51,269 bases of DNA, taken from positions 1 to 51,269 of the forward strand of contig CAZHHJ010000002.1 in the NCBI GenBank assembly GCA_964531295.1. Reading direction: 5' to 3'. Below are positions 32,507 to 42,123 of the stretch, in pieces. The notes beneath the pieces are model-generated. The model did not search any database. It worked only from the letters and a program-made list of their open reading frames with translations, and was not told the origin of the DNA. The DNA is from JAAYJK01 sp964531295. GTDB taxonomy: Bacteria > Bacillota > Syntrophomonadia > Syntrophomonadales > Syntrophomonadaceae. Positions within the stretch are counted from its first letter, which is position 1, and each line of letters begins with the position of its first letter. The position numbers were made by a program, and so were the translations under genes.

Positions 32507-33388
32507 TTAGCTCCGGTCAAGGTAGTAGTAATCCCCGACCTGCTTAACTTCTCCCAAGCCTATCAGACGCTGCAGATGAACAAAAATGGCCATCCTTTCC
32601 CAAATCCGGAATAAGCGATATAATTTTTTAATTTCACCATGAAATATAAGCAGATCAGTCAATTGCTCCAGGGTCATGGGTTGTTTTAAGCTGCTCAGGA
32701 CCAGCTCTTCTTTGCGATATATAATGTCTAGATAATTCTGTAGCCTTTTCTGGATGTCTTCGGTGATAATTCCCCGGTGGGAAGATATGATCAAGGATGG
32801 TTTTATTTCTTTACACACTTTAATAGAGGCAATAAAATCATCCAGGTTGCTGCACAGATGCCCATACCAGGGCCCGAAGCTGCTGAGTTCAATATCGGAA
32901 CTGAATAATATATCATCTCCCATCAAGAAGCAGCAGTGCCCGGGGGTGTGCCCGGGGGTATGTATGACCTGCACTTTGGTTTTTCCCAGGTCCAGAATTT
33001 GCCCATGGCTTAACTCCCGGTGGACGGGGGAAGGCTTCGCGCCTGTCCACTCGAAAAACAGCTTGCCCATTTGCTCTTCGTTAAATTTGCTAAAGCCATA
33101 ATATTGTGCAAATACTTCTTCGGAACGGATGGCAGGAGCATCCAGTTCATGGGCCCATATTTGGGCTTGAGGAAATTTGTGATTGTTCATGATATGATCT
33201 TCATGAAAATGGGAATTGATTATGATATCAATATTATGAGCCAAAAGATAATCAATATGGGCTTCCCCACAAGAAGTGTCGATTAAAACCCGGATTTCAT
33301 CATCGATGAATAGACTGTGAGCATAGGGGAAACGTGCCCTATCAGGGGCTTCCACAAACTTCAATTTATCCTTAACCACTTGAAACAT
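32507..33388 (-). CDS. Metallo-beta-lactamase-fold hydrolase
   Basis: 293 residues. The metal motif NSHFHEDH (H60, H62, D64, H65) and the later VIHTPGHTPGHCCFL, SDIELSSFGPWYG and SSHRG are the expected ligands and strands. The C-terminal 80 residues form a helical extension (LTDLLIFHGEIKKLYRLFRIWERMAIFVHLQRL) that looks like a small winged-helix domain. ATG 33388 is chosen over 33394 because GGAGG lies seven bases before it. The start lies two bases past the stop of the ABC ATPase, so it is the last gene of that operon. It may hydrolyse a thioester, lactone or similar compound that the importer brings in. Confidence 0.83.
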   Translation of the reverse strand: MFQVVKDKLKFVEAPDRARFPYAHSLFIDDEIRVLIDTSCGEAHIDYLLAHNIDIIINSHFHEDHIMNNHKFPQAQIWAHELDAPAIRSEEVFAQYYGFSKFNEEQMGKLFFEWTGAKPSPVHRELSHGQILDLGKTKVQVIHTPGHTPGHCCFLMGDDILFSSDIELSSFGPWYGHLCSNLDDFIASIKVCKEIKPSLIISSHRGIITEDIQKRLQNYLDIIYRKEELVLSSLKQPMTLEQLTDLLIFHGEIKKLYRLFRIWERMAIFVHLQRLIGLGEVKQVGDYYYLDRS

Positions 33389-33390
33389 TA

Positions 33391-34092
33391 TCATACCTCC
33401 GCTTGAGTACTGGATTGGATATCTATAAGTTGGGATTCTAATTCCAATAACTTTGGTGATGGGAAACTTCGATCATGGCCTAGGTCTACTTTGATCTCAT
33501 TAATAATTTTAGAGGGACGGCTAGATAGGATGATTATTCTGTCGGCCAGATAAAGAGCTTCTTTCAAGTCATGTGTAACGGCAATAATAGTAAATCCATT
33601 TTCCAGCCAGAGCTGGTTGATATCTTCTATTATAGTGGCTTTAACCCTGAAATCCAGGGAGGAAAAGGCTTCGTCAAGTATCAGCAGATCTGCTCCGCTT
33701 ATTAGGGCTCGGGCTAGGTTGACCCTCTGCCTCATACCTCCGCTTAACTGGGCTGGAAAGTAATCTTCAAACCCGGTTAATCTGAGTCGGGCTAGTATCG
33801 GTTCGTAATCTCCCTGTTGATTTACAAATAAGAGGTTGTCTTTTACGCTGCGCCAGGGGATTAATCTTGGTTCTTGGAATACAAAGCCAATTTTTTGATC
33901 AAAGCTATTAATTACGCCGCTGCCGGGTGCCTCCAGGCGGGCGATGATTCTCAAAAAGGTAGTTTTACCGGCTCCAGAAGGGCCCAGCAAAACCAGGCGC
34001 TGCCCTTTCTTTATAGTCAGGTTCCAATTATCCAGAACTGTTAATGGTCCATAAGCTTTGCACAGGCCATTAACAATCAAGCTATTGTCCAT
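33391..34092 (-). CDS. ABC transporter ATP-binding protein (SsuB/TauB type)
   Basis: 233 residues. Walker A GPSGAGKT, Q-loop FQEPRLIPWRS, signature LSGGMRQR, Walker B LLILDEAFSSLD and the switch histidine (VTHDLKEAL) are all intact. EPRLIPW is typical of nitrate/sulfonate/taurine importers. The start overlaps the end of the permease gene by 16 bases. It drives the importer made with the permease (34077-34820) and the binding protein (34820-35818). Confidence 0.93.
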   Translation of the reverse strand: MDNSLIVNGLCKAYGPLTVLDNWNLTIKKGQRLVLLGPSGAGKTTFLRIIARLEAPGSGVINSFDQKIGFVFQEPRLIPWRSVKDNLLFVNQQGDYEPILARLRLTGFEDYFPAQLSGGMRQRVNLARALISGADLLILDEAFSSLDFRVKATIIEDINQLWLENGFTIIAVTHDLKEALYLADRIIILSSRPSKIINEIKVDLGHDRSFPSPKLLELESQLIDIQSSTQAEV

Positions 34093-34820
34093 TGATGAGA
34101 TAACCTCCCTAATCCCGCTTTGATAAGGCGCTCAGTGGCAATACCCAGAAGTACCGCAATAAGAGTCAAAGCCCAAACGCCGGGAAAGTCAATGTTCATT
34201 CGCATTCGCAGGATTTCTACTCCCAGGCCGCTGCCCCCGCTTAAGTATTCGGCCACCAAAATCACTTTCCAGGTCTGCCCAATGCTGACATCCAGTATGG
34301 CGGCAATAAAAGGCAACAGTGAGCCGAGATAAATATCTTTTAATATCCTGCTCCGAGGCACCTGGTAAAGGCGGGCCATTTCCAGAAGATTTTTATCCAG
34401 ATTGCGTACTCCTGCTACGGTGGTGAGAATAGATATCGGCAGCAAAGCGAGAAAGGCAATGAAAACGGGACCTTTCCAGCCTATACCCCAGGCAAATATA
34501 ACCAGAGAAAGCCAGGAAACAACTGGAACTGCCTGTATTACCATAATAATGGGCCTGAACATATCATAAAAGGTGTCCGATAAGCCCAGGAATAATCCTA
34601 AAGGCATGCCCATAAGCATAACCAGCGCCAGGGCCAGGAATACTTTCCAGGCTGTCTCCCAGGCGGCCAGCAAAATCCGGCTGGAAAATAGGAAGTCTGC
34701 CAGCAAAACAAGAGTTGCTGCAGGTGCCGGGATAATGCTCTTATTGACTATTACTGCCAGCACCTGCCAGATAGCTAAAAATATTACTATGCCTATGAAA
34801 CCTCTGTACAAAGACTTCAT
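34077..34820 (-). CDS. ABC transporter permease (SsuC/TauC type)
   Basis: 247 residues with six membrane helices. The ATPase-contact loop (EMARLYQVPRSRILKDIYLGSLLP, about 150-175) has the EAA-type pattern of this importer class. ATG 34820 overlaps the stop of the binding-protein gene (TAATG), so translation is coupled. Together with its neighbours it forms a complete importer for a small anionic or sulfur- or pyrimidine-containing solute; the ligand cannot be told from the permease. Confidence 0.92.
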   Translation of the reverse strand: MKSLYRGFIGIVIFLAIWQVLAVIVNKSIIPAPAATLVLLADFLFSSRILLAAWETAWKVFLALALVMLMGMPLGLFLGLSDTFYDMFRPIIMVIQAVPVVSWLSLVIFAWGIGWKGPVFIAFLALLPISILTTVAGVRNLDKNLLEMARLYQVPRSRILKDIYLGSLLPFIAAILDVSIGQTWKVILVAEYLSGGSGLGVEILRMRMNIDFPGVWALTLIAVLLGIATERLIKAGLGRLSHQWTIA

Positions 34821-35818
34821 TACTTGGCAAAGAATCCTGAATCAGGCATCTTCTTGACTCCTTCTGGATAAGTCTCCTGTATAATCTGCAGAAAAAATAT
34901 TACTTCCTGTTCAACTTCCGCTGCTGGTATATATTCGAATTTTATGCGCTGCAGGGCAGCCTGCATAACTGCCGGAGGCAGAGGGAGTACTTCTGCACTG
35001 GTTTGAATAGCAGTATCCGGGTTTTCGTTAGCCCAGGCGGTAGAATCAGATAACATAGCCGCAATTTTTTGAGCTTCATCCGGGTAATTATTAAGAAAAT
35101 CTTTTTTAACGAATAGGCCGGCAATAGGAATGCCTTTTGTGCTCCCACTTATTCCAGACCAGTATTCCTGATAATCTAGCACAATTTCTCCTTTACCCGA
35201 AGCCAGGGCCAGGCTGACAAAAGGCTCTGGCAGCGCGGCATAGTCGATTTTGCCCTCTTTAAATAGAGCTACGATTTCCTGAGGCGGGGCATAGGCAAAA
35301 GTGACCTCTTCATCTGGCTTAATATTTTCTTTGGCCAAAGCATACCGGCTTAAAACGTCGACCGTTTGTCCCCGGGCAGTTGGTGTGTAAACGCTGTGGC
35401 CTTTTAAAGAGGTCCAGTCTTTAAAATCGGCGTTTTCAGAGGCTAGCAGATAAAAGACTTTCCATTCATGAACTCCCATCAAAACAAGATCTATACCACT
35501 GGCGTACATATTTACGCCGTTAGTAACGGGCAGAACAGCAAATTCCACCTTATCGCCAGACAGCAATCCTACCGCTTCATCCACGGTATTCCAATATTGA
35601 ACATCAATTTCTAAGTCGCCTTTTATATTTCCGCTTACGATACCGGTAACGGGTATAACTGTCGGACCCAGAGGATTTATAAGTTTCACCGCAGTCACGG
35701 GCGGCTGGGCCAGCTCAGAAGATTGATTTTCAGGAGCGGTTGAAGTACATCCTACCAGCGATATGAGCAAAAAAAGAATAGTTAGAGTGAACAAAGTATT
35801 TGACCTAAAAGTTTTCAT
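34820..35818 (-). CDS. ABC transporter solute-binding lipoprotein
   Basis: 332 residues from ATG 35818. GGAAG lies just upstream, which argues against the in-frame ATG at 35836. Signal peptide with lipobox SLVGC (C24). The body (VAVLPVTNG-like strand LPVTNGVNMYASGIDLVLMGV, then DWTSLKGHSVYTP) is a NitT/TauT-type binding fold. First gene of the importer operon binding protein, permease, ATPase, metallo-hydrolase, all on the minus strand with overlaps. The upstream region 35819-35882 is AT-rich and should contain the promoter, but no clear boxes were found. Confidence 0.88.
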   Translation of the reverse strand: MKTFRSNTLFTLTILFLLISLVGCTSTAPENQSSELAQPPVTAVKLINPLGPTVIPVTGIVSGNIKGDLEIDVQYWNTVDEAVGLLSGDKVEFAVLPVTNGVNMYASGIDLVLMGVHEWKVFYLLASENADFKDWTSLKGHSVYTPTARGQTVDVLSRYALAKENIKPDEEVTFAYAPPQEIVALFKEGKIDYAALPEPFVSLALASGKGEIVLDYQEYWSGISGSTKGIPIAGLFVKKDFLNNYPDEAQKIAAMLSDSTAWANENPDTAIQTSAEVLPLPPAVMQAALQRIKFEYIPAAEVEQEVIFFLQIIQETYPEGVKKMPDSGFFAK

Positions 35819-35882
35819 GAGTGGACTTCCTTTCATAACTAATAAATAGAATATAACACAATTTTAGCAGATGATAAAATAA

Positions 35883-35912
35883 AAGGGGCGTATTTAAAAA
35901 GATACGCCCCTT
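35883..35912 (-). terminator. Intrinsic terminator of the coat-protein operon
   Basis: AAGGGGCGTAT (35883-35893) pairs with ATACGCCCCTT (35902-35912); read on the minus strand it is followed by TTATTTTATC. It lies 28 bases after the CotF-like stop. Confidence 0.88.
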
Positions 35913-35939
35913 AGTGTTCTTTGTATAAAAAATGTAGAA

Positions 35940-36197
35940 TTAGCCGCTGGTCAACTGCTGTTTAACCTGCATAATTTCCTGTGCAGGAGCATCAGTGGCC
36001 GGCTTATACCAACCTTTTTGATTGGCCAGCTGAAACAGCTGATACTGGAATTGCTCATCTCCATTACGGATCTGTTGCAGAGTCTGTCTTAACTGCTGGT
36101 TGGCTGTTTCGGTAATGCATTTAGCGTAGTCTGCGATACTGCTGTTAGTCTGCGATAGAATATCATTGACCATTTCTTTATCTTGAAGCTTTCCCAA
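35940..36197 (-). CDS. CotF-type spore coat protein
   Basis: 85 residues. The pattern MGKLQDKEMVNDILSQTNSSIADYAKCITETANQQLRQTL is characteristic of the Coat_F domain: two amphipathic helices, many glutamines and a tyrosine pair near the C-terminus. Such proteins are deposited on the forespore during sporulation. A GGAGGAATCG ribosome site lies upstream. It is 12 bases from the second coat-like gene (36210-36392), so they form an operon, and a terminator follows. The pair is direct evidence that the organism or its ancestors form spores. Confidence 0.88.
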   Translation of the reverse strand: MGKLQDKEMVNDILSQTNSSIADYAKCITETANQQLRQTLQQIRNGDEQFQYQLFQLANQKGWYKPATDAPAQEIMQVKQQLTSG

Positions 36198-36209
36198 ATT
36201 CGATTCCTC

Positions 36210-36392
36210 CTATCCTAAAAATGTCATTAGTTTTTCGCTGGTCTGCTGGCATGATCTGGCAGACTGTTGAAACATTTGTTTGCACTGTTGATCTTGAACT
36301 TCAGAAGCATAAAAATCAAATTTTTTCTGCATGGTCTGATGAGCTCCGATTAAATGCCTCAAATTTTGCAGTTCCATATGATTTATGGTCAT
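36210..36392 (-). CDS. Small spore coat-like protein
   Basis: 60 residues with the same style as the CotF protein: HMELQNLRHLIGAHQTMQKKFDFYASEV and a glutamine-rich second helix containing two cysteines. Short proteins of this type often precede cotF genes in Clostridia and are annotated as coat-associated. AAAGGAG lies about ten bases before the ATG at 36392. First gene of the two-gene operon; expression is expected in the mother cell late in sporulation. Confidence 0.75.
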   Translation of the reverse strand: MTINHMELQNLRHLIGAHQTMQKKFDFYASEVQDQQCKQMFQQSARSCQQTSEKLMTFLG

Positions 36393-36652
36393 TTCATAGT
36401 GCTCCTTTCTTTATTAATTTTGATATTTAGATTGGCAGTTTTAGTTTGCCTACTTTCATGTAGTTTATGCATGGAGATAAACTATATGAAGCCATGATAA
36501 TGGCGATATATATTATGATAAACAAGCTATTTTATTTAAATAAAAATTTAATTTTTAGGTCACAAAATGATTGGTAATATGTTAATATTAAGGATATATG
36601 GGAAAAAATTAAGTTGATATGTATAGCATTCAGTATTATCTGGAGGGGTAAT

Positions 36653-37705
36653 ATGGAAATATTAGAATTGTCGGAACAACTGCTTAATCATAAGCTGGGC
36701 AGGAACATATATGATGACAACGGACGCTTGTTGCTACCCCGGGGTACCGTGTTGCAAATATCACATATCGCCCAGCTCTTAAATATGGGTTACAACAAAA
36801 TCGCGATAAGCTCTGATTCAGACCCTTATGACCTTGATGATGAACATATGCCCAGCGATTCCAACTCTATGACTCAGGTCTTCACGCTTGCGGTTGATAA
36901 TTTAAGGGGTTTTATGGCCAGGGTGGCGGCCGGGCATGCGGTGGCAGCAGGCGAAGTGGAGGAAACCATGAACATGCTGTTTCCTACTGTGCTGGAGACC
37001 AATAACATTTTGTCGAATTTACAGGATTTAAGACGGAAGGACGAGTACACCCTGCAGCATTCGGTTTCTGTCAGTGTAGTATCCATTAAGATTGGGCAAT
37101 TGCTGCGTATGAGCCAGCATGAACTGAGAATGCTGGGGATGGCCGGGATATTACACGATATCGGTAAATGCAAGATACCCCTGGATATACTTAATAAGGA
37201 AGGCAGTCTGAGTGAGTTAGAATTTCAAGAGATAAAAAAACATCCTATTTATGGCTATCAGATAGTAAAGGATATGCAACTGGAGGATCCTCGGATCATG
37301 CTGGCTGTTCTGGAGCACCATGAGCATCAGGATGGCAGGGGCTATCCCTTGAAACTGCCGGCCAGTAAAATCCACTTTTTTGCGCAAATCGTTGCTGTGG
37401 CAGATGTATTTGATGCACTGACGTCCGAACGCCCCTATCGGGGTAAGATGGCTCTCTTTAATGCTATGAATGAAATATTGAACAGCAGTGAAAACCATCT
37501 CAATCCCCTGTTGGTAAGTAAGCTCAGGACTTATGTTTTAAGCATCTGTCCGGGGGCATCAGCCCTGTTAAATAATGGCGATATAGGACGGATTGTAATG
37601 ATGAACAGCGACGAACCGAACCGTCCTCTTATCCAAATGGGGGAAAGGTTCATTAACTTACGAGAGCACAGAGAGCTTTGGGTCAAGGATGTCGTTATGT
37701 GCTGA
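36653..37705 (+). CDS. HD-GYP domain protein (putative cyclic-di-GMP phosphodiesterase)
   Basis: 350 residues from ATG 36653, which has GGAGGGG upstream; the earlier in-frame ATG at 36614 has none. An N-terminal module (about 1-60, GRNIYDDNGRLLLPRGTVLQ) common in this group is followed by the HD-GYP domain: HSVSVS, LHDIGKCKIP, KKHPIYGYQ, LEHHEHQDGRGYP and VADVFDALTSERPYR. All the metal-binding histidines and aspartates expected for hydrolysis are present. It should break down cyclic-di-GMP in the cytoplasm and so affect motility, adhesion or sporulation. Single gene; divergent from the coat operon. Confidence 0.9.
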   Translation: MEILELSEQLLNHKLGRNIYDDNGRLLLPRGTVLQISHIAQLLNMGYNKIAISSDSDPYDLDDEHMPSDSNSMTQVFTLAVDNLRGFMARVAAGHAVAAGEVEETMNMLFPTVLETNNILSNLQDLRRKDEYTLQHSVSVSVVSIKIGQLLRMSQHELRMLGMAGILHDIGKCKIPLDILNKEGSLSELEFQEIKKHPIYGYQIVKDMQLEDPRIMLAVLEHHEHQDGRGYPLKLPASKIHFFAQIVAVADVFDALTSERPYRGKMALFNAMNEILNSSENHLNPLLVSKLRTYVLSICPGASALLNNGDIGRIVMMNSDEPNRPLIQMGERFINLREHRELWVKDVVMC

Positions 37706-37799
37706 TGGTCCTGCTTAATTAAACATGGCAGGCTAAATGCCCGGGGGAAAATGCTCTAGACTGCTTCCCGATCAAGGTCCAGCCAACCTGGCCTCCGGC

Positions 37800-38966
37800 T
37801 TATTCGTAAGGATTGACTTTGCTATGCTCTTTTAGCTCCCGGTTGCTGTCCCTGACCAGCATATCGCCGGCTTTTATGCCCTGCTTAATTTCCACATTAT
37901 TAGCATCACTTATTCCGGTTTCTACTTCTTGATACTTTATTCTATTATTTTGAATGAGCATTACTTCTTCCTGTCCCTGCCCATTTTTGCGTACGCTTTC
38001 CAAGGGAATGATTATTACCTGATCCAGGTGCCGGGTTTCTATGGCTACCCGTACCTCGTAACCGGGTTTTAAATTGGCTTGCTCCTCAATGCTGATAATT
38101 ATCGGTACCCGGCGCTGTATGACCCCCAAAGCCGACATTTTTTCCTCGGCTGCGGGATATATCCGGATTACTTTACCTTCCAGCCGAACCTCGCCCAGGA
38201 CCGGCGCGCTAATCCTTACCTTCTGACCGATAGCTATGTCAGCTAGATCATCGCTGAGTATTTCAGCTTTGATTTCCAGATCTTGTACTGCAGCAATAGA
38301 TGCCAGGAGAGTCCCAGCCATTACCGGTTGGCCGGATTCCACCGGTATACGGAGGATCACGCCTTGAATGGGACTATATAGCTGCAGTTCTTTTTCCAGT
38401 TCACTCAATTTGCTGATGGATTCCTGTATTCCTTTGACCTGAGACTCCAAGGCAGCCTGATGAGCTGCTTGTTCGTTAAGGCTCTCCTGCAGGGTATCTG
38501 CTAGTAAAACGGCCTTTTCATACTCGCTTTTACTCACTGCCCCCTGATGCAAGAGTTTTTGAATTCGAGCCACATTGGAGCGGGCATCCTGCAGCTGTCG
38601 CTCCAGGCGTTTAATCCCGGCCCTAGCCGATGCTGCCGAAGATTGGGATTGGGCCAGCTGCGAGCGGCTTTCACTCAGCTGTAATTGGAGCTCCGGGTTT
38701 TCCAGCTGCATGATAATTTGTCCCTTTTCTACCATTTGTCCAATTTCTATGGATATATGGCTCAATCGAGCATTTTGGGTGGAAAAGACATGATAATCTT
38801 CAGCAGCTTGCACCAGGGCGGTGTCTTCCACGCTGACACTTATGCTGCTAGTTTTAGCTGTGACTGCAGGCACTTCTTCTGCGCCCTGGCTCATTAAATA
38901 GATCCCAGCTATGACTACTAATAAGGCTGCAGCTATAGCCAGGTATAGACCCCGCTTTTTCTTCAT
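37800..38966 (-). CDS. HlyD/MacA-type efflux periplasmic adaptor-like protein
   Basis: 388 residues from ATG 38966, preceded by GGGGAGG; the ATG at 38987 overlaps the upstream stop. One N-terminal membrane helix, a biotinyl-lipoyl-like half, a long coiled coil (about residues 75-185, with LSESRSQLAQSQSS and IKRLERQLQDARSNVARIQ), a second lipoyl half (ELQLYSPIQGVILRIPVESG) and beta-barrel segments follow. In monoderms such adaptors pair with MacB-like permeases. Third gene of a minus-strand operon with the ATPase and permease. The cargo may be a peptide, lipid or drug; unknown. Confidence 0.87.
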   Translation of the reverse strand: MKKKRGLYLAIAAALLVVIAGIYLMSQGAEEVPAVTAKTSSISVSVEDTALVQAAEDYHVFSTQNARLSHISIEIGQMVEKGQIIMQLENPELQLQLSESRSQLAQSQSSAASARAGIKRLERQLQDARSNVARIQKLLHQGAVSKSEYEKAVLLADTLQESLNEQAAHQAALESQVKGIQESISKLSELEKELQLYSPIQGVILRIPVESGQPVMAGTLLASIAAVQDLEIKAEILSDDLADIAIGQKVRISAPVLGEVRLEGKVIRIYPAAEEKMSALGVIQRRVPIIISIEEQANLKPGYEVRVAIETRHLDQVIIIPLESVRKNGQGQEEVMLIQNNRIKYQEVETGISDANNVEIKQGIKAGDMLVRDSNRELKEHSKVNPYE

Positions 38967-38983
38967 GAATAATTTCCTCCCCA

Positions 38984-41362
38984 TCAATCATTATTTTTAG
39001 ATAGTTCAACTATATCCAGCTTTTTTATACCCCGACCGGCTAAGTATTGCCCCAAGAGCACAAAGACCAGGCCGCCCAATGCCGCCAGTAAATAGCTGGA
39101 AGGGTATATGATTACCGGCAAGTACCACATGTCAAAATCCACCGAGCCAATGTATACCTGGGCCAGGAGTCTGCCGGCGGGCAGCCCCAGGAGCAGGGCG
39201 GGAATGGCCTGGGGTATGGTTTCCTTCCACATTATGCCTGATACCTCTCTTCTGGTGAACCCTATGGTGAGCAGGGAAGCCAGTTCTCGCTTGCGCTCAT
39301 TGAAACTCATAATAACTGAATTGTATATGATTACAAAGCCCAGAATGACAGAAAACAGGATCATGATACTGACCATGTATATGGTGCTGTCCATCAGGCT
39401 CATGATATTATCTCTTTCTTTAGTCCGGCTTACTATAGAAGTGATCCCGGTCATGTCCGCCAGTTTGCTTTCAATATCAGCAGCATAAAGAGGGTCGACA
39501 TTCATTAATGCTCCGGTTATCAGTTGGGCTTCATGTAAAATCTGGTTGGTCTGCTGTATAGACACAAAGGATTCATTGCCAAACATCTGATAATTTATGG
39601 CAATGATTTTGATATCTGCATAGTGTGCCGGACCTATCCCCAGCAGGGTCTCCAGCTGAACCATATCTCCTACTTTTAGGCCCATCCTTTCGGCTGATTT
39701 GCGGCTTATAATCATGCCTTCCCGGGGAATAGGAATGAGTTCCCCATTTTCTCTAGTGGGGCGTTTTAATTTATTGGCAGGATCCGTACCGATTAGCAGG
39801 TCTTCACTGCTTCGGCCGTTGTAATGGATCCTAACCGGCACGGAGAAAAGGCCTTCAATTAACTCTACTCCTTCCAGGCGGGAGATATTCAGCAACTCCG
39901 ATTCTTGGACTGGCTGGTTGAAGCTTAACATATAATCATAGGAAGATTCTTGGTTGAAGTGCTGATCCATCATGTAATCCACTGCATCATTGGTAAACAT
40001 CGATATGATCAGGAGAGCAACCGCGGATACGATTCCAACCATGCTCAGGACTAAACGCAGGCGGTTGCGGCTAATGGTTCTAAAGGCCATCTTCCAGGAT
40101 GAGCTCATTTTATTCCACAGCCACGGCCAGATTTCCAGTAATGAACGACTGCTTTTGCCGGGAGGCAGTGAGCGCATGGATTCGGCCGGGCTGATGCCCA
40201 GAACGGGCTGGGAACCGGTGAACCCGGACAGTACTCCTACACCCATGCTGAGTAAGAGGCTGTACACTATTACTTCATAATTTAATCCTCCAATAGCCTG
40301 GGGCAGATTGAAAAACATAGCATACAGATCGGAAAAAATGGAAGCCATATAGATGCCAAATAGTATTCCGGCTACTGCCCCCAATACAGAGACCAGCAGG
40401 GCATAACTGCTGAAATGAATGATTATCTGGCGGTTGTCAAAGCCCAGGGCTTTCATGATGCCGATCTGGGTCCTTTGCGTTTTAATCATGCGACGCAAGA
40501 TTATGAATTGGATACCAGCTGCAATGCCCAAAAATACCAGAGGAAGAAAGCCGGATATAGCTTTCAGACCGCTCAATTCAGCATCCAGGGCCGCATGGCT
40601 TAACTGGTCCTTGCGGGGGAAACTGGCCAGGTTCCCATAGGGCTCCAGAATGTCTTTGATGGCTGTTACGCTATGATTGACATCGGCTCCCGCTGCGAAT
40701 TTTACCAGGACCTGATTTATTTGTCCGGGCAGGTTGAATAAATCCTGACTCTGCTTATGCGGCACCATCATGATACCAAAGGTTTCATAGTCAGGCAGCA
40801 TATTGGCAGCATCTTTCATAATATAGGTAAATTCTGGTCCGGCTGCGGTACCTACCACCTTAACCGGGTGTTTTTTATTCTCTGCTACAATATTGATAGT
40901 GTCGCCAAAAGCTAGGTGGTTGGCCTCCAGGTAACCTGGATTAACCAGGACCTCTATTCCCCCCCCAGGGGGCTGCCGCTTAAATAAGCGCCCCTCCAAG
41001 AGCTCTATACTATTTACAGCGTTTTCCAGGGGCAGGGGATAAGAAGTCAAACGCACGGTGGCTCTTTCTTGATTATCTTTTATAACTGGGATATCTTTTT
41101 GGATTCTGCCACTGGCCATAGTAACTCCAGGAACTGCCTGGACCTGACGGATAATAGAATCAGGCGCCCTGACTAAATAGAAATAATAATCGGCAAAATT
41201 ATTGTCCTGATAGAAGTTTTCCTGGGATTGGCTGAGGTTAAAGAATGCAGTGCTGATACCAATATATAAGGAGATACCTACCGCTATTATTACGGCCATG
41301 CCCAGGAATTGTCCCAGACTCGCTTTAATGGTATGCCATAATCTGCGGTTCAGTATCTTCAT
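38984..41362 (-). CDS. FtsX-like ABC transporter permease
   Basis: 792 residues. A membrane helix near residue 20, a large extracytoplasmic domain, three helices around 265-380 and a second set at 420-450 and 680-785 give the duplicated FtsX layout of large MacB/DUF214 permeases, with QRTQIGIMKALGFDNRQI and NERKRELASLLTIGFTRREV as the two cytoplasmic coupling motifs. ATG 41362 overlaps the ATPase stop; GTG 41368 is an alternative start. Together with the ATPase (41362-42072) and adaptor (37800-38966) it should form a mechanotransducing exporter. Confidence 0.9.
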   Translation of the reverse strand: MKILNRRLWHTIKASLGQFLGMAVIIAVGISLYIGISTAFFNLSQSQENFYQDNNFADYYFYLVRAPDSIIRQVQAVPGVTMASGRIQKDIPVIKDNQERATVRLTSYPLPLENAVNSIELLEGRLFKRQPPGGGIEVLVNPGYLEANHLAFGDTINIVAENKKHPVKVVGTAAGPEFTYIMKDAANMLPDYETFGIMMVPHKQSQDLFNLPGQINQVLVKFAAGADVNHSVTAIKDILEPYGNLASFPRKDQLSHAALDAELSGLKAISGFLPLVFLGIAAGIQFIILRRMIKTQRTQIGIMKALGFDNRQIIIHFSSYALLVSVLGAVAGILFGIYMASIFSDLYAMFFNLPQAIGGLNYEVIVYSLLLSMGVGVLSGFTGSQPVLGISPAESMRSLPPGKSSRSLLEIWPWLWNKMSSSWKMAFRTISRNRLRLVLSMVGIVSAVALLIISMFTNDAVDYMMDQHFNQESSYDYMLSFNQPVQESELLNISRLEGVELIEGLFSVPVRIHYNGRSSEDLLIGTDPANKLKRPTRENGELIPIPREGMIISRKSAERMGLKVGDMVQLETLLGIGPAHYADIKIIAINYQMFGNESFVSIQQTNQILHEAQLITGALMNVDPLYAADIESKLADMTGITSIVSRTKERDNIMSLMDSTIYMVSIMILFSVILGFVIIYNSVIMSFNERKRELASLLTIGFTRREVSGIMWKETIPQAIPALLLGLPAGRLLAQVYIGSVDFDMWYLPVIIYPSSYLLAALGGLVFVLLGQYLAGRGIKKLDIVELSKNND

Positions 41363-42072
41363 TACCACTCAATCCTTTCCGGGGGAATCGGATTTTCATT
41401 TAAGGAGACTTCAACTATGCTGCCGCTGCGCATCCGCACTATCCGGTCAGCTATTTGGCCTATGGAGGTGTTATGGGTGACTATTATTATGGTTTGGCCC
41501 ATCAACTCCTGGGCCTTTTTCAACAGTCCCAGGGTATTTTTGCCGGTTTGATAATCCAATGCCCCGGTTGGCTCATCACAAAGCAGCAAGGTGGGATTTT
41601 TAACCATAGCCCGGGCAATGGATATGCGCTGTTGTTCACCTCCGCTAAGTTGAGAGGGAAAGTGGTCGATTCTATCATCCAGATCTACCTGCTTCAATAC
41701 ATCCAGGGCCAGGAGGGGGGTTTTGACCAAACTGGCCGCCAACTCCACATTTTCACCGGCGGTCAGGTCGGATATGAGGTTATAAAACTGAAAAACGAAG
41801 CCTATTTCATTGCGGCGAAATAAAGTAAGCTCGTGGTCAGTGGCCTGGCTGAGATTGCGTTGCTTGAATATTATATCTCCGCTGCTGGGTTTATCCATTC
41901 CTCCGATAAGGTTGAGCAAAGTGCTCTTGCCTGAGCCACTAGGCCCCAGTATAACCAGCAGTTCTCCACGGTAGATATCCAGGCTGGTTTCTTTCAGGGC
42001 TTCGACGGTTATTTCTCCCATTATATAAGTTTTACTTACTTTCTTAAGCTGCATCAATACTTCAGAATCCAT
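41362..42072 (-). CDS. MacB/LolD-type ABC transporter ATP-binding protein
   Basis: 236 residues. Walker A GPSGSGKS, Q-loop FQFYNLISDLTAGENVEL, signature LSGGEQQR, Walker B LLLCDEPTGALD and a switch histidine (VTHNTS) are intact; FQFYNLI and DEPTGALD are typical of the LolD/MacB class. First gene of the efflux operon. The ATG at 42072 is preceded by AGGATG. The upstream 280 bases contain an inverted repeat at 42124-42147 that might be an operator. Confidence 0.94.
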   Translation of the reverse strand: MDSEVLMQLKKVSKTYIMGEITVEALKETSLDIYRGELLVILGPSGSGKSTLLNLIGGMDKPSSGDIIFKQRNLSQATDHELTLFRRNEIGFVFQFYNLISDLTAGENVELAASLVKTPLLALDVLKQVDLDDRIDHFPSQLSGGEQQRISIARAMVKNPTLLLCDEPTGALDYQTGKNTLGLLKKAQELMGQTIIIVTHNTSIGQIADRIVRMRSGSIVEVSLNENPIPPERIEW

Positions 42073-42123
42073 AGACTAACATCCTAACCCTTTGAAATCA
42101 AGTTACCCAGCGTAATTTTATGA

